From contig JAFRLY010000004.1 of the NCBI GenBank assembly GCA_017431005.1, positions 1 through 64,000 of the forward strand: a stretch of DNA of 64,000 bases. The letters are read 5' to 3'. Shown here piece by piece: positions 1-7,848 of this stretch. This DNA is from Clostridia bacterium (GTDB lineage Bacteria > Bacillota > Clostridia > Christensenellales > Aristaeellaceae). Below the pieces are notes generated by a model. It had not been told where the DNA came from and did not search any database. It was given only the letters and a program-made list of their open reading frames with translations. Made by a program: the position numbers and the translations under genes. The first letter of the stretch is position 1. Each line of letters opens with the position of its first letter.

Positions 1-621
1 GCCCGGGTTGATGGCTATGATGAACACATGCGGACAACGATTGAAGGAGCGTCTGATTTCTATGCTTATACGGCATCACTGTTGCCGATGAATAGCGGAA
101 AAAGGGTCCTGGATCTTGGCTGCGGAACCGGTCTGGAACTGGAGGAATACTTCCGGCTTAACCCGGACGCAGAGGTCACAGGGATTGATCTGTCTGAGGC
201 GATGCTGAAAGCATTAAAAGAGAAATTTCCGGATCGGAGAATAAACCTGCTTATTGGTTCTTATTTTGATGTCCCGTTCGGAGAGAAAGCATATGATGCA
301 GCTGTCTCTGTGGAATCGCTTCACCATTTTCCGGCAGAACAAAAAGTAATGTTATACAGGAAACTGCATGCCGCGCTGAAAGATAACGGCTGTTTTGTGC
401 TGACAGATTATTTTGCCGAATCTGAGGAGCTGGAAAAAGAATACTTCCAGAACCTGAAACAGCTGAAAAAAGAGCAAGGATTGTCCGAAGACGAGTTTTT
501 CCATTACGATACGCCATTGACAGTAGAGCATGAAACTCAGGCACTGAAGCAGGCGGGCTTTTCAGATGTACAGATCATGAAAAAATGGGGGCATACCTTT
601 ACCTTGCTGGCAAGGTGTTAG
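1..621 (+). CDS. Class I SAM-dependent methyltransferase, 5' end outside window
   Basis: The reading frame is open from the first base and reads ARVDGYDEHM before the first ATG at 28. This fits the usual start of small SAM methyltransferases, so the true start lies upstream of the window. Motif I is VLDLGCGTGLELE, followed by an acidic loop (VTGIDLSEAM) that should bind the SAM ribose, and a motif IV-like region (YDAAVSVESLHHF). The C-terminus (WGHTFTLLARC) looks complete. The substrate cannot be told. The gene stops right where a truncated nuclease frame becomes recognisable, so it may sit at a recombination junction. Whether it belongs to the element that ends at the integrase or is older chromosome is unclear. 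Confidence 0.85.
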   Translation, partial: ARVDGYDEHMRTTIEGASDFYAYTASLLPMNSGKRVLDLGCGTGLELEEYFRLNPDAEVTGIDLSEAMLKALKEKFPDRRINLLIGSYFDVPFGEKAYDAAVSVESLHHFPAEQKVMLYRKLHAALKDNGCFVLTDYFAESEELEKEYFQNLKQLKKEQGLSEDEFFHYDTPLTVEHETQALKQAGFSDVQIMKKWGHTFTLLARC

Positions 622-664
622 CCAGCTGAATTCAGCAGAAGAGTGCCCTTATCAGTATTTCCTG

Positions 665-1402
665 TTGCGAATGGCAGGTGTTACCCCTTTGGAAAATGCT
701 TTTGCTCAGGCCGGAACTTTGGCTCATGAGCTTCTGGCAGAATGGGCCCGGGGTGAGCTGACGATTCCGGACTTGCCACTTCAATGGATTCAGCGTTTTA
801 CAAAGGCAGTGACAGCTGAGTTTCCTCATTATCTGGAAGCAAAGGGCTATTCCATGAAGCTGTTTGATAGTATTCTGGGCTACTTTGAAAAGTTTACCGG
901 ATTCCCGGGGTATGACATTCTGGGCGTTGAGAAAGAATTCCGCAGTTCCATTGCCGGTGAGCACTTTGTCGGCATTATTGATCTGGTTCTTCGTAATAAG
1001 GAAACCGGGAAGCTGATGATAGTTGATCACAAATCCTGCAGTCTCAGTTCCTTCCGGAAAAGCAGGGACGCAATGTATCGCCAGTTGCTCCTCTACTCAA
1101 AATACTGCGCTGATGAATACGGAGAGTTCCCTGAGACACTCCGTTTCAATCTGTTTAAGGAGAACACTTTCGATGAACGTCTCTTCAGCCGTGAAGACTA
1201 CATGGCCGCCAGAATCTGGGCTGAGAACGTCATCAACGAGATGAAGACCAAGGATCTGACAGACTGGTTCCAAACCAACCCAGACTTCTTCAGATGTACA
1301 AACCTGTGCAGTTGCCGAGGCGAATGTGCTTTCGGCAAGCCAGAGAACCATAAGCGAAAGGATGAATATAATGGAACAAAGCAAACTCCAGTTGTCGCTT
1401 AA
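665..1402 (+). pseudogene. PD-(D/E)XK (Cas4/RecB-like) nuclease, N-terminally truncated
   Basis: This phage/ICE-type exonuclease belongs to the PD-(D/E)XK superfamily. Seen: an AHELLAEWARGE helix, a metal-site pair GIIDLVL and LMIVDHKS, the QLLLYSKY helix, and a C-terminal cysteine group (CTNLCSCRGEC) like the Fe-S cysteines of Cas4/AddB relatives. Homology clearly starts before the only possible start codons (TTG 665, ATG 671): the same frame upstream, about 617-664, encodes SQLNSAEECPYQYFLL, the conserved first motif with its first cysteine. That frame is closed by a stop at 578-580 and has no start codon or ribosome site, so the 5' end appears lost. The final residues overlap the next gene. 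It is probably not functional unless expressed by fusion or reinitiation. Confidence 0.7.
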
Positions 1403-1568
1403 TCGCCGGCGGCAAATACATGACCTAATTCTGAGGAAACATGCTTCCGGACTATCTCCTCCGGAAGAAGCTATTCTTGAAAAACTGGAAGCTACAGAGC
1501 TTTCGAACGACCGGGTGCAGTCTGATGACTGCCCCGGATTTTTTATACAAGGAGGTCATCGAACATGA
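1371..1568 (+). CDS. Small hypothetical protein of a mobile element, 65 aa
   Basis: I do not recognise this 65-residue protein. It begins MEQSKLQLSLNRRRQ and is rich in Arg, Lys and Glu, with a helical centre and no membrane segment. ATG 1371 was chosen because an AAAGG site lies about nine bases upstream; ATG 1362 is too close to that site. It starts inside the 3' end of the truncated nuclease and its stop overlaps the next start in an ATGA, so it belongs to the same small-gene operon that leads to the excisionase-like gene. A role in element maintenance or DNA processing is inference from context only. Confidence 0.55.
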   Translation: MEQSKLQLSLNRRRQIHDLILRKHASGLSPPEEAILEKLEATELSNDRVQSDDCPGFFIQGGHRT

Positions 1569-1900
1569 CTGATCTCACTGTCAAAGGACAGGTTACTTCT
1601 ATTTTCCTCGGTTACGACATAGCTATCACTTTCATAGCAGACAACGATAGTCCGGGGAGAATGGTTTATAAGGCTACTCTCTATGGCAAGGATGTAGATA
1701 CTTTAGTAAAAAAACTTGAGGATAGTAGAGAAATTACTGTTTCTGCAAGATCATTCGAGATAGGATCCAATTCACATGGTCCTTATGTTGATCTGCGCGC
1801 ATGTAAGTTTGTTTCAACGGCAAAGATAGAGCAGGTAATCATCAATCCAACAAAATCAGATGCGGTAGAAGATGTGTCTCTTCCGCAAGAAGGAGAATAA
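1565..1900 (+). CDS. Hypothetical element protein, 111 aa, beta-rich
   Basis: A strong AAGGAGGT ribosome site precedes ATG 1565, which overlaps the upstream stop by four bases. The 111-residue product starts MTDLTVKGQVTSIFLGYD and predicts as alternating beta strands (VTSIFL, AITFIA, KATLYG, ITVSARSF, YVDLRACKFV) with a short acidic tail. That layout resembles the small OB-fold-like or single-strand-binding accessory proteins next to Cas4-like nucleases in phages, but I see no diagnostic motif, so the link to DNA binding is inference. No membrane segment or signal peptide is present. Confidence 0.6.
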   Translation: MTDLTVKGQVTSIFLGYDIAITFIADNDSPGRMVYKATLYGKDVDTLVKKLEDSREITVSARSFEIGSNSHGPYVDLRACKFVSTAKIEQVIINPTKSDAVEDVSLPQEGE

Positions 1901-1904
1901 GAAA

Positions 1905-2114
1905 ATGGAAAAAATCATGGATATCATGTCGGTTCAGGAGTTTGCTGAACTGATGACAAAGAATGTGCCTATGGGGCAGAACAAAATCTATGCGATGGTG
2001 AGGGAACCGGGCTTTCCCTCCATAAAGATTGGCAGCCGGTATTATGTGCTTACCGATAAAGTCAACGAATGGCTGGAAAAGAAGGCTGCACAGGAAGAGG
2101 TGAAGCCAGAATGA
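1905..2114 (+). CDS. Excisionase-like helix-turn-helix protein
   Basis: This 69-residue protein has the winged-helix pattern of the Xis/AlpA/HTH_17 group: MSVQEFAELM, then NKIYAMVREPGFPSIKIG and the wing SRYYVLTDKVNEWLEKK. Such proteins bind and bend DNA at attachment sites, or repress element promoters. ATG 1905 is preceded by AGGAG at good distance and lies a few bases after the previous stop. The next gene starts in an ATGA overlap with its stop. Lying about 540 bases before an integrase, on the same strand, it is the natural candidate for directionality factor. An AlpA-like transcription factor is the alternative. Confidence 0.75.
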   Translation: MEKIMDIMSVQEFAELMTKNVPMGQNKIYAMVREPGFPSIKIGSRYYVLTDKVNEWLEKKAAQEEVKPE

Positions 2115-2434
2115 GTACCTATAAACATCCATGGCTGTGCGAACAGGAAACCACTTTTAATCTGGCTCCAGCGAAATCAGGATTCCCGTGTGAGATATAT
2201 ACATGTGTGCCTTCTGAAATCAAGATGGTGAAAAAGTATGCGGCAGAATACCCGGATCAGGTGAAGATAACCAAGGAAGACGACATTGGTATTTTCGCTG
2301 AAGCTCCTAGAAACTGGTTCAACTTCAAGCCACCCCGGAAACGGCATATGACCGAGGAGCAGAAACAGGAGCTCCGTGATCGTCTTGCAGCGCAGAGAGA
2401 AAAACGCTCAAATAAGCCTCAGATCTCTGATTAA
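2111..2434 (+). CDS. Hypothetical mobile-element protein, 107 aa
   Basis: Start 2111 overlaps the excisionase stop by four bases (ATGA). The protein begins MSTYKHPWLCEQETTFN and ends in a basic, helical tail (RKRHMTEEQKQELRDRL) of a kind common in small proteins of Firmicute integrative elements. No catalytic motif or membrane segment is visible. It is the last gene before the hairpin at about 2591, so it probably ends the small-gene operon. Function unknown. Confidence 0.6.
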   Translation: MSTYKHPWLCEQETTFNLAPAKSGFPCEIYTCVPSEIKMVKKYAAEYPDQVKITKEDDIGIFAEAPRNWFNFKPPRKRHMTEEQKQELRDRLAAQREKRSNKPQISD

Positions 2435-2590
2435 TAACTGGGAAAGTGACAGCTCTGTCGATTCAGATGAGCAACAGTGCAGTTCAGAATTGAAGCCGAG
2501 AAAAGCCAGTAGATAACAAAAAAAGAACACAGTTTTTCTTTGGCAAGTGAAAGCAAACATATCGGATTCTCAAACAACATACTTAACCAA

Positions 2591-2624
2591 GATCCCGGAG
2601 TTTCATGCTCCGGGATTCTTGTTT
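2591..2624 (+). terminator. Rho-independent terminator before the integrase gene
   Basis: A nine-base perfect stem (ATCCCGGAG at 2592-2600 with its complement at 2608-2616) around a seven-base loop is followed by TCTTGTTT. It closes the small-gene operon. The bases 2435-2590 before it hold no gene I can support. Confidence 0.75.
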
Positions 2625-2649
2625 GACAATAATAGAAAGGTTATTATTT

Positions 2650-3792
2650 ATGGATAAGCAACAATTACTATTGTACCTTGACAAATTTATAGATGAAGCA
2701 GCCCAAGAAGAAAGGAATATTATTCCTATGGGCAAAGAACGCAGGCGTGTTATTATCGGCTACAATGATGATAACACCCCGATTTACAAGATTCTGCAGG
2801 CTAATACTCAGGATGAAATGAACAATAAAATCGTAAAAGCCTATATTGAAAGCGGCAGGATAAAAGAACTACTTCCCAATCAACCACTCACTGAATCAGT
2901 TCAGTCTGAAATTCCCCTGCTCAAAAGCTATGCGGATGAATGGATAAAGCGCAAGCGTAAACTCAAAGATACAACCAGGGTCAACTATTTGAAGTATCTT
3001 AACGAATACATACTCCCTGTCCTTGGTGATAAACCGCTTGACAAAATAACGGTCTCAGATGTGCAGGATATGCTGGATCAATTTAAGCACCTGTCTTTCA
3101 AGACTCTCAAGGATGCTAAAGGGATTCTTTCACAGATCTTCAAATACGCCATCAGTGATGAGCTTATAAAAAAGAATCCATGCCTAAGCGTGGATATAGA
3201 GATCCCTTCTGATAAAAAGAGTGAACGAACAGCTTTATCTGTTGACGAGTATAAAGATATTATCGCCAACCTGCACCTGCTGAATGATTCAGATCGGCGG
3301 TTCCTAGGGCTCTGCATGTACACTGCAATGCGGCGTGGAGAAGCTCTAGGTGTCCGTTGGGATGATATTGATGGCAGTATTTTGCACATCAGGAGAAATG
3401 TGACTCATCCTCAGCAAAACACTCCTGTTATCACTACACCAAAGACTTCAGCTGGTATCCGCGATATTCCCATCGTTGAACCTCTTGCAGAAATCCTGTC
3501 CCCTATTCAGAAGTCAGGATATATCGTAGGAGGCGGAGATAAACCGTTGAGTTTGTCTGCTTATCGAGCCATGTGGGAACGGATCAACAAAACCATTGAC
3601 ATGCATGGTGCCACACCGCATGTCTTACGCCATAGCTACCTCACTTATGCTGTGGGTGAGACAAACGATTACAAAACCGTTCAGGGTATCTCTGGCCATG
3701 CTGATCTAAACACGCTTTTGAATACTTATGCACATTCACAGGCAAACAAGGTGGTTGAATTGGCGAACAATGTGACCAAAATTCTGGCATAA
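2650..3792 (+). CDS. Tyrosine recombinase / phage-type integrase
   Basis: This 380-residue integrase carries an N-terminal DNA-binding region, a SAM-like core-binding domain around residues 95-175, and a catalytic domain. Visible catalytic residues: Arg in AMRRGEALGVRW (near 227), HVLRHSY (His 324, Arg 327), the GHADLNT histidine (near 349) and the nucleophile Tyr in LLNTYAH (near 360). Start 2650 was chosen for the GAAAGG site nine bases upstream; an earlier in-frame ATG at 2605 sits inside the terminator hairpin. All catalytic positions are intact. It points toward tRNA-Ala, whose 3' end lies about 140 bases downstream, the usual arrangement for an element integrated in a tRNA 3' end. Confidence 0.95.
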   Translation: MDKQQLLLYLDKFIDEAAQEERNIIPMGKERRRVIIGYNDDNTPIYKILQANTQDEMNNKIVKAYIESGRIKELLPNQPLTESVQSEIPLLKSYADEWIKRKRKLKDTTRVNYLKYLNEYILPVLGDKPLDKITVSDVQDMLDQFKHLSFKTLKDAKGILSQIFKYAISDELIKKNPCLSVDIEIPSDKKSERTALSVDEYKDIIANLHLLNDSDRRFLGLCMYTAMRRGEALGVRWDDIDGSILHIRRNVTHPQQNTPVITTPKTSAGIRDIPIVEPLAEILSPIQKSGYIVGGGDKPLSLSAYRAMWERINKTIDMHGATPHVLRHSYLTYAVGETNDYKTVQGISGHADLNTLLNTYAHSQANKVVELANNVTKILA

Positions 3793-3890
3793 AATGTGCA
3801 ATTTTTGTGCGTGCCTCCAGCCCTTATAAATCAACGTGTTGAGGGCATTTTTTGAAGGCGGTTTTGTGCAGAAAAAACCTACTCTCAGGG

Positions 3891-3932
3891 AAAACGAAAG
3901 CCCGGAAGCCTTGATTCTCTTGGCTTCCGGGC
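3891..3932 (-). terminator. Terminator of tRNA-Ala
   Basis: A perfect 11-base inverted repeat (3900-3910 with 3922-3932) around an 11-base loop lies directly after the tRNA 3' end. On the minus strand it is followed by CTTTCGTTTT, so it terminates tRNA transcription. Confidence 0.8.
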
Positions 3933-3935
3933 CAG

Positions 3936-4008
3936 TGGAGCATAGCGGATTCGAACCGCTGACCCCCACACTGCCAGTGTGGTGCGCTACCAGCTGCGCT
4001 AATGCCCC
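3936..4008 (-). tRNA. tRNA-Ala (anticodon GGC)
   Basis: Read on the minus strand, the 73-base sequence folds as a tRNA. The acceptor arm GGGGCAT pairs with ATGCTCC, the D arm contains AGCTGGTA, the anticodon stem CCACA pairs with TGTGG around the loop CTGGCAG (anticodon GGC, alanine), and the T arm contains GGTTCGAATCC. The discriminator base is A and CCA is not encoded. The integrase gene ends about 140 bases beyond its 3' end, so this tRNA is the likely attachment locus. Confidence 0.96.
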
Positions 4009-4020
4009 TCAACGGACGAA

Positions 4021-4049
4021 AGAATATCACATTTTGCCGGGTTTGTAAA
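4021..4049 (-). promoter_or_regulatory. Promoter of tRNA-Ala
   Basis: On the minus strand, TTTACA (4044-4049) and TATTCT (4021-4026) are spaced by exactly 17 bases, ending 12 bases before the tRNA 5' end. Confidence 0.75.
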
Positions 4050-4105
4050 GTCTTTTCTTTTCGAAATTTTCGATTTCCCTGATGCAAATCCGAAACAGGC
4101 ACGGC

Positions 4106-4134
4106 TTTCCGAAATATCCGCATCATGGTATACT
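4106..4134 (+). promoter_or_regulatory. Possible promoter of the Memo-AMMECR1 gene
   Basis: A good -10 hexamer (TATACT, 4129-4134) lies 17 bases after a weak -35 (TTTCCG), about 50 bases before the start codon. The -35 match is poor. Confidence 0.4.
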
Positions 4135-4187
4135 TTGAACGGTAAGCAGGAAATAACAGAACAGGGACCGGCAAAGGAGGGAACCGC

Positions 4188-5573
4188 ATGCCGATCGTTG
4201 CCGCATATATGGTGCCGCATCCGCCGATGATTATTCCGCAGGTCGGACGGGGCAGTGAAAAACAGGTGCAGAAAACCATTGACGCCTACCGGGCTGTGGC
4301 GGCGGAAATCGCCGCGCTGCGTCCGGAAACGATTATCGTAACCAGCCCGCATGCCGTGCTGTACGCAGATTATTTTCACATTTCCCCCGGAGACCGCGCC
4401 GACGGTAATTTCGGTCGTTTCAGCGCTCCCGAGGTTCAGTTCCGCAAGGAGTATGACAAAGAGCTGGTGCGTGTGCTGTGCAGTCTGGCAAAGGAGAAGG
4501 ATTTCCCGGCCGGCACGCTGGGTGAGCGTGACCGGCACCTGGATCACGGGACAATGGTGCCGCTTTACTTTGTGGACCGGGAATATACGGATTACAGGCT
4601 CGTACGCATCGGACTGTCCGGTCTGCCGCTGTCTGACCACTATGCCTTCGGGCAGATGATTTCCCGGGCGGTGGAGCAAACCGGAAGGCGGGTGGTACTG
4701 ATCGCCAGCGGAGACCTTTCCCACAAGCTGCAGGAATACGGACCCTACGGATTTGCAAAGGAAGGGCCTGAATATGACGCGCGCATCATGGACGCTGCCG
4801 GGCGGGCGGCGTTCGGGGAAATGCTGGAATTTGAGGAAAGCTTTTGCGACAGGGCCGCGGAATGCGGTCACCGGTCGTTTGTCATCATGGCCGGAGCGCT
4901 GGACGGACTGGATGTAACGGCAAAGGTATATTCCCATGAGGATGTCACCGGTGTCGGGTACGGGATCTGCTCCTTCCGTCCGCTCTCAGAAAATCCGGAA
5001 CGCAGGTTCCTGGAAAAGTACAGGACCGCCCAGGCGGAACGCCTGCAGAAGCGGCGGGAAAACGAGGATCCATATGTGCGCCTGGCCCGGGAAACAGTGG
5101 AAAGCTGGGTGCTGGAGCGGAAAACACCGGACGTGCCTGAATGGGCGCCTGCAGAAATGAAGCAGAACCGGGCAGGTGTGTTTGTATCGATCCACGAGGA
5201 CGGGCGGCTGCGTGGATGCATCGGAACCTTCCTCCCCACACGGGAAAGCATTGCGCGGGAGATTATCAGCAACGCGGTCAGTGCTTCCGCCCGCGACCCG
5301 CGGTTTGATCCGATCCGGCCGGATGAGCTGGACCGGCTGGAAATCAATGTGGACGTGTTGTCGGCGCCGGAAAGGATCAGCGGTCCGGAAGAGCTGAACG
5401 TGAAGAAATACGGCGTGATTGTGAGCAGCGGCTCAAGACGCGGCCTGCTGCTGCCGGACCTGGACGGTGTGGACACGGTGGATGAGCAGATTGACATTGC
5501 CCGGCGGAAGGGCGGTATCCGGGAAAATGACAGGATCACACTGGAGCGGTTTGAGGTGGTCCGGCACGTATGA
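4188..5573 (+). CDS. AmmeMemoRadiSam system: Memo-like dioxygenase fold fused to AMMECR1
   Basis: Two domains are visible. Residues 1-270 match the Memo / class III extradiol-dioxygenase-like fold (MVPHPPMIIPQVGRGSE near the start, TSPHAVLY, HLDHGTMVPLYF, VLIASGDLSHKL, CGHRSFVIMAG), with histidines where the related dioxygenases bind metal. Residues about 295-461 are AMMECR1 (RAGVFVSIHEDGRLRGCIGT, SASARDPRFDPI, INVDVLS). The partner radical SAM gene follows directly, its start region overlapping this stop. Fused Memo-AMMECR1 proteins with a radical SAM neighbour are a known conserved set, whose reaction I cannot state from sequence. AAAGGAGGGAACCGC before ATG 4188 supports the start. Cytoplasmic. 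Confidence 0.92.
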   Translation: MPIVAAYMVPHPPMIIPQVGRGSEKQVQKTIDAYRAVAAEIAALRPETIIVTSPHAVLYADYFHISPGDRADGNFGRFSAPEVQFRKEYDKELVRVLCSLAKEKDFPAGTLGERDRHLDHGTMVPLYFVDREYTDYRLVRIGLSGLPLSDHYAFGQMISRAVEQTGRRVVLIASGDLSHKLQEYGPYGFAKEGPEYDARIMDAAGRAAFGEMLEFEESFCDRAAECGHRSFVIMAGALDGLDVTAKVYSHEDVTGVGYGICSFRPLSENPERRFLEKYRTAQAERLQKRRENEDPYVRLARETVESWVLERKTPDVPEWAPAEMKQNRAGVFVSIHEDGRLRGCIGTFLPTRESIAREIISNAVSASARDPRFDPIRPDELDRLEINVDVLSAPERISGPEELNVKKYGVIVSSGSRRGLLLPDLDGVDTVDEQIDIARRKGGIRENDRITLERFEVVRHV

Positions 5574-5587
5574 CCGGCGGAGGGATT

Positions 5588-6445
5588 ATGGCACGATGCG
5601 ATGTATGCTTCCGGCACTGTGAGCTGAAGGACGGGCAGACAGGCGCCTGCGGCGCGCGGGCAGCCGTGGGCGGAGAAATCAGGCCGTTGTATTACGGACG
5701 GATTTCGGCACTGGCGCTCGACCCGATTGAAAAAAAACCGCTGGCCCGGTTTCATCCCGGCAGCCGGATTCTGTCCGTGGGCGGGCTGGGCTGCAGCCTG
5801 CGCTGCCCGTTCTGCCAGAACCATGAGATCGCGCAGCGGGAACGCGGGGTTTTCCCGGCGGAAACGCGCGAGCTTTCCCCGGCAGCGCTGGCGGAGATGG
5901 CGGATGAATGCCGGGAGCTGGGGAACATCGGCGTGGCTTTCACATACAATGAGCCGCTGGTATGCTGGGAATACGTACTGGACACAGCGCGGCTGGTACG
6001 TGAAAAGAACCTGGTGAACGTCATGGTCACCAACGGCTGTGCGGAATCCGGAATTCTGGAACAGCTTTCCCCGTATATCGACGCGATGAACATCGACCTG
6101 AAAGGATTTACGGACCGGTATTATACAGATGTGCTCGGCGGAGACCGCCGGATGGTAATGGATTTCATCCGGGAAGCCATCAAGCATTGCCACGTGGAGC
6201 TGACGACCCTGGTGATTCCCGGAGAGAACGACAGTGAGGAAGAAATGCGGGAGCTGAGCCGCTGGGTCGCAGGCCTGAAGGACGTATACGGCGGGAAACC
6301 CGGACGGGAGATCCCGCTGCATATTTCCCGGTTCTTTCCCCGGTACCGCATGACGGACCGAAAGCCGACGGATGTGCGGAAAATTCACTCTCTGGTGAAG
6401 GTCGCAGGGGAAGCTCTCCGGTACGTATATCCGGGGAACTGCTGA
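5588..6445 (+). CDS. amrS: AmmeMemoRadiSam system radical SAM enzyme
   Basis: The protein begins with a cysteine knuckle (MARCDVCFRHC, then GACGAR) and contains the radical SAM cluster motif CSLRCPFCQN (Cx3Cx2C, near residue 75), followed by a TIM-barrel with TYNEPLVCWEY and MVTNGC. Size (285 residues) and order fit AmrS-type enzymes related to pyruvate formate-lyase activases. ATG 5588 has GGCGGAGGG just upstream and is preferred over the ATG at 5570 that overlaps the upstream stop. Co-transcription with the Memo-AMMECR1 gene implies a shared pathway, probably a modification of a small molecule or protein. The substrate is unknown. Confidence 0.9.
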   Translation: MARCDVCFRHCELKDGQTGACGARAAVGGEIRPLYYGRISALALDPIEKKPLARFHPGSRILSVGGLGCSLRCPFCQNHEIAQRERGVFPAETRELSPAALAEMADECRELGNIGVAFTYNEPLVCWEYVLDTARLVREKNLVNVMVTNGCAESGILEQLSPYIDAMNIDLKGFTDRYYTDVLGGDRRMVMDFIREAIKHCHVELTTLVIPGENDSEEEMRELSRWVAGLKDVYGGKPGREIPLHISRFFPRYRMTDRKPTDVRKIHSLVKVAGEALRYVYPGNC

Positions 6446-6477
6446 AACAAAACAACCGCAGAAGGGAGATATCCTCC

Positions 6478-7848
6478 ATGCCTGCTGATCACAGTAAAAC
6501 CGCTCTTTTTGAAACCGTGCCCGTTCCCAAGGCGCTGCTGACCATGGCCGTACCGACCATTCTGAGTCAGCTGATCACCCTGGTCTACAACGTGGCGGAC
6601 ACCTGGTTTATCGGACGGGCGAACAATCCCTATATGGTCGCCGCCTCTTCCCTGGTTCTTACCGTTTTTCTGATGGCCGGCGCCCTGGCAAATCTTTTCG
6701 GCGTCGGCGGCGGCAGCCTGATGGTCCGCCTGCTGGGGCGGCGGGATGAGGAGGAGGCGCGGAAAACCGCCTCCCGGACCGTCGCGGATGCCGCCTTCGC
6801 CGCAGTCATATTTTCCATGCTGTGCCTGATTTTTATGGATCCGCTGCTCCGGCTGCTTGGCGCCAGCGACCAGACAATCGGGTACGCCCGCCAGTACCTG
6901 ACCTTCGTTGTGGTGATCGGCGGTACGGCAAATGTGCTGTGCGGTGTGCTGTCCTTCCTGCTGCGGAATGCCGGTTACGCCCGGGAAGCCGCCTTCGGTC
7001 TGGGCTTCGGCGGCGTGCTGAACATCGCTCTGGATCCGCTGTTTATGTTTCTGATTCTTCCGGACGGATACCAGGTCATGGGCGCCGGGATTGCCACCAT
7101 GCTGTCCAACTTTGTTTCCCTCTCCTACTTCCTCCTGGTTTACCGCCGGATACGGTCCGTTTCCGTGCTGGAATTTCCGCGCAGGCTTGAAAAGCTCCGC
7201 CCGGAATCCAGACGCAGTATGCTGGCAATCGGCGTCCCCGCGGCCCTCAGCGTTTTCCTCTTTGATCTGACCGGCATTGTCACCAACCGCCTGGCCGCCT
7301 CCCACGGTGATCTGGAGCTGGCGGCCCTGGCTATTGTAACCAAGGTGGAAAGATTCCCTCTGAACATCGGCATCGGGATCTGCCTTGGCATGATTCCGCT
7401 CATCGGCTACAATTACGCCTCCGGCAATCTGAAACGCATGAGCGCCTTTTTTGACGCGGCACGGATCGCCGGCCTGGCAGTGGCCGCCGTCAGCGTCGTG
7501 CTGTATTATCTCTTCGCGCCCCGGTTGATCAGCGCTTTCATCGCCAACGCTGAAACCGTGCGTCTGGGCACCGCCTTCATGCGGGCCCGCTGCTTCGCCA
7601 CTCCCTTCATGTTTCTTTCCTTCAACATGGTCAATTTCATGCAGGCAGTCAACCGGGGAGCGGAGTCCTTCTGGCTCCCGGTCATCCGGCAGATTGCCCT
7701 TAATATACCGATCCTGATTTTGCTCAACGCGCTGATGGGCATGGCCGGTATCGTCTGGACCCAGCTTACGGCCGATGTCCTGAATGTAATCATTTCCTAT
7801 CTGGTCTATGCCCGCGTCATACGTCAGATCAGGCAGCCGGCCGGATGA
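6478..7848 (+). CDS. MATE family multidrug/solute efflux transporter
   Basis: The 456-residue membrane protein shows twelve hydrophobic segments in two related halves. Typical MATE features are PTILSQLITLVYNVADTWFIG in helix 1 and GVGGGSLMVRLLGRRDEEEA after helix 2, with matching elements in the second half (GIGICLGMIPLIGYNYASG). It would export cationic drugs or metabolites in exchange for Na+ or H+. An AGGGAG site precedes ATG 6478, 32 bases after the radical SAM gene. Its stop overlaps the alcohol dehydrogenase start (ATGA), suggesting a common transcript. Substrate cannot be predicted. A second, distinct MATE gene lies at 51.5-52.8 kb. Confidence 0.93.
   Translation: MPADHSKTALFETVPVPKALLTMAVPTILSQLITLVYNVADTWFIGRANNPYMVAASSLVLTVFLMAGALANLFGVGGGSLMVRLLGRRDEEEARKTASRTVADAAFAAVIFSMLCLIFMDPLLRLLGASDQTIGYARQYLTFVVVIGGTANVLCGVLSFLLRNAGYAREAAFGLGFGGVLNIALDPLFMFLILPDGYQVMGAGIATMLSNFVSLSYFLLVYRRIRSVSVLEFPRRLEKLRPESRRSMLAIGVPAALSVFLFDLTGIVTNRLAASHGDLELAALAIVTKVERFPLNIGIGICLGMIPLIGYNYASGNLKRMSAFFDAARIAGLAVAAVSVVLYYLFAPRLISAFIANAETVRLGTAFMRARCFATPFMFLSFNMVNFMQAVNRGAESFWLPVIRQIALNIPILILLNALMGMAGIVWTQLTADVLNVIISYLVYARVIRQIRQPAG

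Noticed and set aside
1-3935. Second attachment site of the integrative element
   Set aside because: I found no direct repeat of the tRNA-Ala 3' end in this stretch.
3838-4013. Inverted near-copy of the tRNA 5' flank (GTTGAGGGCAT)
   Set aside because: Eleven bases with one missing C match the tRNA 5' end in opposite orientation; too short and in the wrong place for an attachment core, so probably chance.
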